From assembly GCA_963556255.1 (NCBI GenBank), contig OY744605.1, positions 10,649,326-10,713,325 of the forward strand: 64,000 nt of DNA, given 5' to 3'. The position numbers and the translations under genes were made by a program. The notes beneath the pieces were generated by a model. That model saw nothing but the letters and a program-made list of their open reading frames with translations. It was not told where the DNA came from and ran no database searches. This stretch comes from Allolobophora icterica (Eukaryota > Annelida > Clitellata > Crassiclitellata > Lumbricidae). Of the stretch, positions 41,042 through 51,279 are shown in pieces. Each line of letters opens with the position of its first letter. Positions within the stretch are counted from its first letter, which is position 1.

Positions 41042-42339
41042 GGTGTAACACAACTTAGGCCTGACTCTTTGGACTGATCATATCTTTAAAGACTGAATCT
41101 AAGTGGTCATATCAGTGCCTAAAATACTCAACTTGACAATCGTCGTTAAATGCTCAAACGGTAATTGAACTTGTAAGCAAATGTCAAGTATTAAAAGGAA
41201 ATGGCATGTAGTTGACTTGAGCTAATCTCTAAAAAATTCATACAACACACTGCACGCTCCGGACAAGTCGCCAGCACACGGGACAAATTTCAACTGCGCA
41301 CTTGTGTCAGAAACCACACTATTTTAGGACCTGGGGCATATGTTATAACTACTTGACTTCATCTATAACAAGGCACTGATCTTGGATAACAACTGCTCCA
41401 GACCAGCTGCACTCAATTTATGGTGCTCATTACAACTATGTAAATAATGTACAACTTCATGCACCATTTGGTCTTAAAGAAAAGCACCATGTTGGGTCTT
41501 ATTTTTGAAAATCTTCATAATTTAAATGTGAATAACTGCTATTAGACCTACGTAACAGATAATTTACAAGCTAGGGCCTATGTGGTATATCTATGGCAAA
41601 TTTACGGTGGTTATTGGTGGGTTTAAGGCATATATCCCCCACGACCTGGAAGACCACCGTGTATAAGAGCTACCGCCCTGCAAGCATTTTCATGGGCATT
41701 AGATTTAGTTGAGACCCACGTGGGGGTGTGGGCTCTATACGAGTCCCATATGGGGAGGCTCGTACTGTCTGGAATCTGGATGTCTTCAGGGCTAAAAATT
41801 TGAAGTCGTGGGAACAAGCCTCAACTTAACAAGTAGGTCAGCACAGTCAAAAACAAAACCAGTAAGGCTGGAATAGTTGAGCTCAGTTCGAAGTCCAAAT
41901 CCAAAGGTTGGGCAGCCAGGTCGCCAACAATTCAACGCCACCATCTTATGGCATCAAAGGCCGTTCACGACGATGGGAAGATCTTAACAGTTCTCACCGT
42001 TCGTATGGCACAATACAGCACTTATCAGGCAGATTTATAGAGACGCCTACATGTAAATGTACACACTTCTCTATAGCAACCGTAGGCTATGACCTCGATC
42101 CTCCAGTGGACATCGATCTTCTGACTACACTGTCTCTGATACGACACAGCGCTCGTGAATGAGATGGTGCCCTGCGCTTAGCTCTAGAGTAGCGCTTTAT
42201 AAATGTGTTGTTTACGATTATACGACCCTGCTCACGTTCAATGATACGGGGAGATCATTAACCGCCGCCGCCCTTTGTTAATCGGGGTGCTACACCATTT
42301 AAGGTAGCGTGTACAGAGTACAGACGATGTTTTAATTGC

Positions 42340-42435
42340 TCCTCCACTGACCGTACTTTGGCAGTGCCAGTCCCATGCCTGGAGAAAGGAGGAGGGCTAA
42401 TCATCTTTGTAATGACAGTGTCGTTAAACAGCAAC
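42340..42435. repeat. Dispersed repeat (same family as 30950-31095)
   Basis: TTTGGCAGTGCCAGTCCCAT, GGAGAAAGGAGGAGGGCTAA and GTTAAACAGCAACTAACC match the intron 3 copy. Confidence 0.6.
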
Positions 42436-42689
42436 TAACCATGCCAAGCCCGAGATTTAGGGCCTAAGTCTCTGAAATAAGCCACGTGATTAGTAGGCTA
42501 TGCAAAACGACATCCAAAACTGCGCAAAAGTTTTCTAATGGCGTGAACGGCACTTTAATTGATGCTGTTAAAACTTTTGGAAACCGACCTCACACAGAGA
42601 CGACACGGCGGATGATGAATGATGTTCAAGCAGCGGAAAGTAGAAGAGGAAGTAAGCTTATAGGCCCCTAACAGGAATGGAATGTTGTA

Positions 42690-42975
42690 GGCGATTATTG
42701 TTAATTGCATTTCTTGTGGGTGGCATTCTGTAGGCTACTCTCATTCGAAACGTCAGGGCTTCAAATCCCCCGCGAAGAATTTTTCAAGATTTCTGCTTTA
42801 TACTTGCACCCCCTAGGCCTAGAGGCTAACGAACTCATTGTCATTGATCGAACGTTGTCGGTGTGGAGATCAGACGGCGACTTCACATGCCGAGGCTAAG
42901 AAAAGTGAAGTCGCTAAAGCTTCATGTCTATGGCTGCCCCAGGTTATCTTTAGAGACTGTTCCTTGTTTTCTATC
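42690..42975 (+). mobile_element. SINE family 1, near full-length copy
   Basis: A degenerate tRNA-like head (GGGCTTCAAATCCCCCGCGA) is followed by the family body (CCGAGGCTAAGAAAAGTGAA, TTTAGAGACTGTTCCTT). Confidence 0.7.
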
Positions 42976-43412
42976 ACCATTAGGCTACAGTATTACTCCT
43001 CAGTAGCATGACCCTGGGAGTTTTCTCGTTTACCGTAGGCCCTACATTGTTTTGTTGATGTAATAGTCTAGTCCTTAACGACATTAATTTTAACGTCATA
43101 GGGCTTATATAAATATATGACATTTTGTTTTGCTCTATAACGGCGCTATATAAAAGTTCGATTACAGTTGACAGGTTTACGATGAAGCGCAATCACGTCA
43201 GCAAGCAACAGATGGGTTTTTCATCAGATGCGCAGCTGCTCGACAACGAGTTGCATTCCAATCGAAATCCAAAGGGTCGGGGATGTTAGTAGTCGGGCTA
43301 CCACGGCCGGTAAGTGAGGCTAGGTGCGCTGTCTAGTATGTAGAAAGTCCAGCCTCCAGACGTGTATCGCTTGAATACGTAATGGCGTTCTGAACTTCCT
43401 AACGGCTAGTAG

Positions 43413-43465
43413 GGCTATGTATGTATGTATGTATATATAATGTAGGTCTATGTATGTATGTATAA
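43413..43465 (+). repeat. GTAT microsatellite
   Basis: Two short (TATG)n runs, around 43417-43432 and 43450-43462. Confidence 0.8.
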
Positions 43466-44241
43466 CAAAATGTAATTGCTTGTGTATTTAGGTATACATA
43501 AGCACGCATGTAGGCCTATAATGAACATGTATCTTGAAATTTATATCCCTCCTCTCAAGTACCACTAAGAACGTCGGAGTACCTTTCAAAAGCACTGTTT
43601 ATTGGTGTTAACCCCACAACGCGAGGACGAGGGAGGGATTAAGTGGGGCGAGGTTGTGTCAGAGGGTCGACCACCCCAAACATGCCTCTGTCTTGTTAAC
43701 CTCAGCGTGTCATCCGTGTGGCTGTAGACTATGTAAGGTCCCTTCCTTCAGCTTCCCGTTCCACAGGCAACAGCGTGTTTCCACGGTGAATGGGATGTGC
43801 CAAGGCCTCTTTTTTCGCCTTGAGCTCAGTGGCCTTCTACTTCTAAACGGCGTCTGTAACGGGTCCTACTTACAGGGGTGCGTCATTGTGTTTTCAACCA
43901 TTCTGGCAGTCAGCCAAACTGCGGACGAACCATAATATTATGTATTCAAGTGCAAAACAATCGTGCTATTCGCCCACTCTAGCGCAAATATCCACGTCGG
44001 AAATATACTTAGCCACGTAATCGGAAAATTCAGAAAAATTTGTCCCATTTGATTCGTAAAAGAAACAGGATCACAAAATAAGAAAAGAAGCACGCACTGT
44101 AGGCCTACGGACGTAGTAAAAATAGAATGAATAAAAATAGAATATGACGTCAGGAATTGCATGTACAGCTCTTACATCTGCTTGGCAATAGGTTACATCA
44201 GGCTTTGAAATAGGATATTGATATAGAGCTATAGTTAAAAG

Positions 44242-44245
<4 letters not shown>

Positions 44246-44330
<85 letters not shown>

Positions 44331-44362
44331 TAATAATAATAATACTAAATAATAATAATAAC
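44246..44362 (+). repeat. TAA microsatellite
   Basis: About 110 bp of (TAA)n with minor interruptions. It encodes spurious poly-Tyr/Ile frames. Confidence 0.95.
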
Positions 44363-44458
44363 AACGGTAGTGGTAGTGGTAGTGGTATGCCAATTCCAGA
44401 CAATCCTACACTGTAGGCCTAAATAATGTTGAAGTCCCTGAGGGATCCTGTATGGCAA

Positions 44459-44467
44459 AAAAAATAA

Positions 44468-44521
<54 letters not shown>
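44459..44521 (+). repeat. TAA microsatellite
   Basis: A second (TAA)n run of about 60 bp, 100 bp after the first. Confidence 0.95.
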
Positions 44522-44523
<2 letters not shown>

Positions 44524-45820
44524 CCTTGGATTATTAAGCCTAATCTTACTTAGTCTGATACGCCAAGTAGGCTACTTCCTCGACCGAAGTCATAATTTTT
44601 ACCCGAAAGGTTCACAGAGTCTGATCCAAGGACGATCGCATTATCTGTCGATGACAGCCATTTAGCTCTACCTAAGGGTGAGGGAATGCCACATTTCTTA
44701 AGATAACTAAATACCTTACAAGCAGCTATTTAATCTATTAATATGTATTTTGGGACATAACGAACTTTAATCAATGTGCAGGTCAGTAAGCGGATTGTCG
44801 GCTTGAAGCGGCGGATTTTGATTCCTCGCCAAAGCTGTCAAAGACTCTAATTGGTAAGATTACTGCTAGAGTGATCGCACGAGTGCTACTGAATATCTTG
44901 GCAGCTGTCCGATTTTTGTGTCCTCGAGACTAAAACAAACCAAGTGGGTATTATTTGCATACGCTATCTGCATGTTAGTCGTGATTGATTTACTCGTGAG
45001 GCGCTGATCTCAGCTCAATGGATCATATCTCTGGGGTCACGTGGCCTCGTCACTGATGACGACACAAGCGCTTGTAAATTTCCACAGCCATTCACGCGGT
45101 TATAAGTAAGTAGGCCAGCGGTGTGGAATATTCCACCATGAAAAGTTGTCTAACGTGTAGGCCTATTTATGTACAAGTAGGCTAGCGTGTAGGATGTGGT
45201 TACAGGAATCTAAAACCTGGCTGTTAAATTTTCGAGAAATAGCCTAATAGGCCATTAATGTAGGCCTAATGTATACGCAATATTCATGCATGTATTCGTG
45301 TGGGTGTATAGACTATTAGAATGCATATAATTATGTACGTATGTAAGTAGGCATATTATTGTATGCATGTACACATGTATGTATGACTACAGTTAAGTTG
45401 AATGTAGCGTTTATTAAATTCTATCAAGCGCTTCAGTAGTGGTTAAAGCAAATTTCTAATAGTTATGCATCTGTAGGCTACTTGGAAACCAAACCCGACG
45501 CGATATTTGCCTCAATATTCATCAATAAACCCTCGAATCAGCTTTGTGGTTTTAGATTCTAATAGCGGAAGCGGATTAAGTCCATTAATAAAATGTCAAG
45601 TTGGGCATTATAGCTAAAGGACAACTGTGAAAATGCGCTTGCTACACACCTATCCTAGACAATTGCCATTGTACAATCGCAACAATTATTATCATTTAGT
45701 CCTATAGCCCCACAAATTACAATCATCTTCAGAACCTTGTTAACGTGTGTCCTACGTTAACACGTGTGCTACGTTACATATGTGCTTCCTTAACATGTGT
45801 GCTTCGTTAACATATAGGCC

Positions 45821-46089
45821 CATGAGCGGCGATCCCGGGGGTCGAGGGGGACAAGACCCCCCACCTTTAAGAGTGGGGGGGACACGCCATACATCGGACC
45901 CCCAAATTTTGAAGAAACAGCAAAAAAAAGGTCAGCAAATTCTGTAGCGCTGAGGTTAAGAAATTTATTCGCGCGTCAGCGCGAAAAATTTTTGGGACCT
46001 TTTTTTGACCAGATCAGTTCAAAACTCTTTTTTGACCAGATCAGTTCCAAAATGTCCCCCCCACCTCTCAAACAAGATCGCCGCCACTG
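45821..46089. mobile_element. hAT MITE (C-rich family), copy 2
   Basis: Ends CATGAGCGGCGATCCC and GATCGCCGCCACTG with a perfect duplication TATAGGCC at 45813-45820 and 46090-46097. Inside, the phrase TTTTTTTGACCAGATCAGTT is tandemly duplicated. Confidence 0.88.
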
Positions 46090-46498
46090 TATAGGCCTAA
46101 CACTTCGTTAATATGTGTGTGATATGTTAACATATTTATGTGCTACGTTAACATGTGTACTACAAGGTGCCAGAACACACACTTTAACCTCTAATATTCA
46201 ATGTGAAACGATTGTCTGTCTGAATTGTTGGATGCTACAATCGATTTCCGGCAGAAAGTACGGAAAATTCCACAGACACAATGGTTCGATAAGGCGCTAA
46301 TTCTGGCTGTAGTCCCGCCCATGCAAGTACACCGTTGGCGAAAAAACTGACGCAACGAAACCACGAATTTAAAATATCTATGCTGCCTAGAGCATGAATA
46401 CGATGAGAATGCGACAAAGAAAATGGATTGGTGATACACGGAGCAGAGACATGCATGCATACATACATACATACATAATAAATACATATATATATATA

Positions 46499-46775
46499 CA
46501 GGGCTTTTTTTCAGCCGGAACGAGCCGGAACGAGCCGGAACGGCGTTCCGGCACCTTTTTCAGCTACTAAAAATATTTTTTTGATTTTAATAATAAAAAC
46601 AATAATTTTGTTATTTTAATTTAATTTCAGTGTTTTTGAACTGTTTTCAGAGTTTATTCAGACCCCTACCAACACCCAATCCCGTTTATCTCGTGATTTT
46701 AGCCCGCTCATAAATGTTGCGTTCCGGAACCTATTGTTCCGTTCCGGAACCTTTTTTTCTAGAAAAAAAGCACTG
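46499..46775. mobile_element. hAT MITE, CAGGGCTTTTTTTC ends
   Basis: Ends CAGGGCTTTTTTTCAGCCGG and TCTAGAAAAAAAGCACTG, flanked by TATATATA on both sides (46491-46498 and 46776-46783). Because the target is itself a TA run, the duplication is weaker proof here. Three GAGCCGGAAC units lie near the left end. Confidence 0.75.
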
Positions 46776-47024
46776 TATATATACATATATATACATACAT
46801 ATAACTTTATGCACACATAGGGCCTACATGCATACATCACAGAGCTCTTCAGAGGTTCTTACGAAATAATGCGCTATATAAAGCCCAGATACATACATAC
46901 ATACATACATACATACATACACATACAATGGTTCGGTGATGCATCGCATTTCATGCAGTTTATGTTTTTTGTTTCGAATAGCGATTAGCGGGTATCGGTT
47001 GGGTAGTATCGATTCGCCCGCCAT

Positions 47025-47220
47025 ACAGCACTCCCCTCGCCGTCTGAACTTCGCCCACCCTGTACGGCTAGTGTACTCAAATGGCCGAGTTCGCCAGAGG
47101 TTTAAGTGGATCAGAAACCTTGATAATATTTTTCAGCCCTGGCGGGGATTTCAACCTCTTAACTTTGGGTTGACAGTCCTGCGTGCTAAGTGCTAACCAA
47201 GGCACTAAACCGCGCAACCC
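47025..47220 (-). mobile_element. SINE family 1, reverse copy
   Basis: The reversed body (CACTCCCCTCGCCGTCTGAA) and reversed head (GGCGGGGATTTCAACCTCTT, then CTAACCAAGGCACTAAACC) are in the expected order. Confidence 0.65.
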
Positions 47221-47824
47221 CATGAAAATGTGGACCGCTTACGCAGGCACGATTTATATGCACATCCGCATTCGGTGGAATTTTATTTGCTGAACGTACT
47301 ATAGTCACGCGTTTCAATGCCTACATCAGCTATGGTTGGAAAAGCGAGTCATCCAAGGGCAAGCGCCACGTCTAAAGCTATGCAGAGTCTGGACAAACAA
47401 TTACGTAATCGTGCAGATGCACAAGCAGCTGTTCGTTCAGTGTAATACCTCACATGATGAGGATGGGTTCGGTCGGTGTGGTAACAGATGGGCTATCGGG
47501 CCGAAAATAGTTCCGACTCCGTTCAATGTTGGCACTTTATTTTAGATGAATTTTAAAGTATCCTGTTGCTTTGGTAGAAAAAAGTTGTAGGAAGTGGAAG
47601 AGAAATTCAGGCAGTGCGATTAGGACAAAACATTTCTCTGAACAAAGATAAGCGGAACATCGTAAGATCAGTACTTAGGGTATACAGGCTGCGCTATTCT
47701 GTTTTTTACTAACGACATAGAAAACAAATTTCCGTGCTCTGGTCACGTGAACCAATCACAATAATTCGGAATAGATTTCGCCCAAAGTCTCTTGTCTTCA
47801 AACCAGCGCGTCGTGTGCCATTTC

Positions 47825-48216
47825 CACTTGTACCCTGAAATGTCTGGTCATCAAAAATTTAATAGTCGTCTGCCGTTGTAAACGTGGGTGACCCACATTC
47901 TCACGCTCCGGTTAAAGTCTCCGAGGCGCCACTGTAGTATAGGAAAAAACTTTGTTGAACAGTACTTATGTCTTAAATCTTTTAAAGCATCTGCAATCCG
48001 GCACACCAAATAAAGCCCCTCACTTGTACCCTGAAATGTCTGGTCATCAAATAGTCATCTGCCGTTGTAAACGTGGGTGACCCACATTCTCACACTCCGG
48101 TTAAAGTCTCGGAGGCGCCACTGTCGTATAGGAAAAAACTTTGTTGAACAGTACTTAGGGCCTATGTCTTAAATCTTTTAAAGCATCTGCAATCCGGCAC
48201 ACCAAATAAAGCCCCT
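47825..48216 (+). repeat. 196-bp direct tandem duplication (two units)
   Basis: Unit 1 is 47825-48020 and unit 2 is 48021-48216. Both begin CACTTGTACCCTGAAATGTC and end AAATAAAGCCCCT. They differ by a few substitutions and small indels (for example an extra GGGCC in unit 2), which indicates a recent duplication. No coding or known element is recognised. Confidence 0.92.
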
Positions 48217-48689
48217 CAAATGGTAGTCTTAACTCGAAAAAGTTGAAACAAATATTGAAGCACGTGTGAAGCATATGCTACACAGAAAATTAAGTCAGGG
48301 TGTTGAAGCATCAATTCTACATCATGAACAGGAAAACTCAAGCGCTACTTAAATGTAGGCGCATGGCACCAGCTTAATTAAGTCCGCCATTACCCGTAGT
48401 GCCAAAAGTGGTTATGATTACGATTCAAGGATACACAGTGCAAACGCTTACATTTATTTTCAGGTTAATTTTGTGACTTCGATCCCATCCTGCCTTTTCG
48501 TATGTAGGACCATCGTTCTATAGTACAACATTCGCGTGTATATGTTTCTGGATGCGAGGCCTAATGAAATTGGTCCGTTTAGAGGCGTTCGTTTCCGCGT
48601 ATTCGCCACCTAAGTAAATGTTTAAAGCCGCCAGTTTAGAAGAGCAGCCTTTTAGAGTACTTTTTAAATTTACATTGAATGAAGTTTGA

Positions 48690-49020
48690 ATGCACACGCC
48701 AATTTGTAAACAGTTACGTAATTGTTCATGAATATTCATTAGTTGGAAAGGGACTTTGGCTTACAGCCAGGAGCTTTGTGAGGCTTCTCGTCGCTGGCCT
48801 GTGGCCAGTATATTGATTAGTTGGCCAGTGAATTTGTACACAGTGACGTCATTGTTCATGAATATTCATTAGTTGGAAGCGGCCGCTGGCCTACGGCCAG
48901 GAGCTTCATGAAGCCTGTGGCAGCAGGCCTGCGGCCAGTATATTAATTAATTGGCCAGCCAATGAGTGCGCAACTGGCGTCACATGAAGAGTTGACGCCA
49001 TGAGATTTCTCTTCATTTGT
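48690..49020. promoter_or_regulatory. Candidate enhancer or promoter
   Basis: The cluster of a CRE, the POU-type palindrome ATGAATATTCAT (twice), TAATTAATTGG and GGCC palindromes within 300 bp looks regulatory. No adjacent gene start is recognised, so this is only a suggestion from motif density. Confidence 0.3.
48698..48952 (+). repeat. About 125-bp tandem duplication with palindromic motifs
   Basis: Two units both contain GTTCATGAATATTCATTAGTTGGAA-type sequence (the 12-bp palindrome ATGAATATTCAT), a GGCCT...GGCCAG block and a TTAGTTG/TTAATTG segment. Unit 2 carries a perfect CRE (TGACGTCA, about 48844-48851) where unit 1 has TTACGTAA. Confidence 0.8.
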
Positions 49021-49394
49021 TTTTAGTATTAGCGTATTAGCAATGGAGCATTATTATGGTCTTTGCAGGTCTAGCAGAGGGTATGGTTTAAAACAAGGGA
49101 TAAAAATTAGGTTTGTGTCTTAAAACTTTAGACTGTGCTGAGGTAATAAATGTCTACTGACTCAAGTTGCACAGAGGTTTTACAGCTTTATAATGGAGTA
49201 TGTACACGAGACTATAACTGGAGGTGAGGTCAAACACGCTTACCAATAAAGAGAAATTTAATTCTCTTCTGCAACTCAAACACACATTAACCTCACATCT
49301 GGTTATAGTCTTATATGCACCAGCACTTGTTTCAGAGGATGTCAACCCATGCAATGCAATTTATCTAAAAATATACCATTTGGAATCATAATCG

Positions 49395-49570
49395 TAATAA
49401 CTTCTAAAGCGCCACTCAAAGGCCAAGCAGAGGGCACCAGCCTATTCACGAGTGCTGGACAATTGTGGATAAGCAACTTGTTCAAGGTCGCTTATGCAAT
49501 GGCTTGAGGTAGATTCGAACCTGCGACCCTCCGGTCACAAGGCACAGAACATACCACTACACCGCCATTT
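49395..49570 (-). mobile_element. SINE-type repeat, third family, with reversed tRNA-like head
   Basis: ACTTCTAAAGCGCCACTCAA and AGCCTATTCACGAGTGC match 26415-26500. GTAGATTCGAACCTGCGACC reads on the minus strand as a B-box-like GGTTCGAATCTAC, and the element ends near CACTACACCGCCATTTCACC. Confidence 0.65.
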
Positions 49571-50050
49571 CACCTTAAAATAAACACTGCAATAACAAAT
49601 TCAAATGTATGTTATGATCATTTATTCTGCACATCCACTTAACATCTAGGAATATGTCAATATCAGACTCCAGAGATAGTAAAAATTTCACGGTTCAAAT
49701 GTTACATCAAAAACCAATTTTGGATTCAAAATGCTCCACCCCTTAAACGGAACTTTTCACACTGGAAAAAACTTCTTACACAACGCAGTCAAATTGTAAA
49801 TTTAAAACAAAATCCAACCGAAAAAATGTCAAATACATACATGATTATGTAACTTATTTGCGGCAAGGCAAGTAGTCGTAAATGACAATACTTTGTGGTA
49901 AATACACTCATGTTCGATCAAAAAACCCTGGAATAGGCATCACAGTCATTAAAATTTCCAGCAGTTTCAAAACATTTGTGTCCTGCGACTAACGAACACA
50001 TTGCAGGACCAAAAGATAAAGACCACAGACACAAAAGATTTACGAGGTCA
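49571..50050. other. Unannotated AT-rich stretch
   Basis: No coding frame, repeat boundary or known motif was recognised. Confidence 0.3.
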
Positions 50051-50270
50051 ATCATTTCAAATTCGATCATCTAAAATCATGATCACTACTTCAAATCATA
50101 ATAATTTGCACACATGATCATATAAAACATGATCATTTCAACAGAGGTTCATGTCAGAAAATGATCATACAAACATGATCACTTCAAAACAAGATCATAA
50201 AGACATGATCATGTCAGAAAATGATCATTTCAATGTATGATCATCTCATAATGATCACGGTTTCATTGTA
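50050..50270 (+). repeat. Cluster of TGATCA / ATGATCAT palindromes
   Basis: More than a dozen GATCA-containing sites occur in about 220 bp, most as ATGATCAT, with spacers rich in TTCAAA and TGTCAGAAA. The spacing is irregular, roughly 15-25 bp. Confidence 0.8.
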
Positions 50271-50450
50271 CCGCTCGACATTTCAGCGCAGAAAAACAGC
50301 CTCCACATCACATGAATAATCAATCAATCAATTGATTTCGTCAATCATTAAACAGCTGGGCAAAACAAAAATCAAAACACACATGCAACGTATTATACTG
50401 CAGCAAAACAAATCCCTCCCCCTCCAATACATCGATGTAAAGGCGCTAGA

Positions 50451-50688
50451 AGAAGGGGTTCACGATGGCCTAATGGTTAGCTTCTGAGTTGCCAACACAG
50501 AGGTCGGGGTTCAACTCCCGCCAGAAATTTGCTAAGAGATTTTGGTTCTACCTGCTCCCCTTAGCCAAATTAGCTATACTGAGTAGGACACTGTCAGTGG
50601 GAAGGCGGCAAGGGAGAGGACTGGCCACCCGCCCTGATATGATGGCTACCTTTCTTGGTTAGCATATGGGACTGCCCATCTTCTATTT
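50451..50688 (+). mobile_element. SINE family 1, full-length reference copy
   Basis: A 12-bp target duplication AAAGGCGCTAGA / AAAGGTGCTAGA (50439-50450 and 50689-50700, one mismatch) brackets it. The head carries an A-box TGGCCTAATGG (50466-50476) and a B-box GGTTCAACTCC (50508-50518). The body includes GGGAGAGGACTGGCCACCCG and ends TTCTATTT. At least eight relatives are in the window. Confidence 0.88.
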
Positions 50689-51139
50689 AAAGGTGCTAGA
50701 GAAAGCTCCAGTTATAATCCAGTTAGAGAAAGCTCCAGTTATAATCATTTCTCAGAGCATAGTCTCAGGAAGTAAAGGTGCTAGAGAAAGCTTCATAACG
50801 GAGTATGAATCAGTTCTGCTTATAGGTATTGAGGCATTGTGAAGTCCTTCAAAAGCTGCTATCTACGTATCTAGTTACACACATCACATATTTTGTTACA
50901 CACCTTGCTATAGGAGCACGATGATCATTGCACAAGCACCATAACTCAGAATCTGAACCAAGAATCTGAACCCAGAATCTGAATCAACAGCAAAGCAGTG
51001 AATAGAACAGTACAATTCAGAAACTCATTTAAAATAGCTATGTAGAAGATGAAATCAAGGTGTTTTAAATTACTTTTCTGATTATTTAAGATGGCACTAA
51101 ATACAGTTTGATTATTCTGGCAAAAATAGTATATAAAAC

Positions 51140-51275
51140 TCTGCCACTGCTGCAGTTGGGTGGTACCAGTCTCAGGCCTGGTTTATTTAGGAGGGTGACA
51201 CTAGTCCTCTTCATTATGACACAACATTTTATCCTCCATATGATATAGCATTTATTGTTAAACACAAACTAACAT
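51140..51275. repeat. Dispersed repeat (diverged copy of the 30950-31095 family)
   Basis: TGGTACCAGTCTCAGGCCTG, GGAGGGTGACACTAGTCCTC and ATTGTTAAACACAAACTAA follow the same order. Confidence 0.45.
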
Positions 51276-51279
51276 ATTA

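Noticed and set aside
44071..44403. Poly-Tyr open frame
   Set aside because: Translation of a TAA microsatellite.
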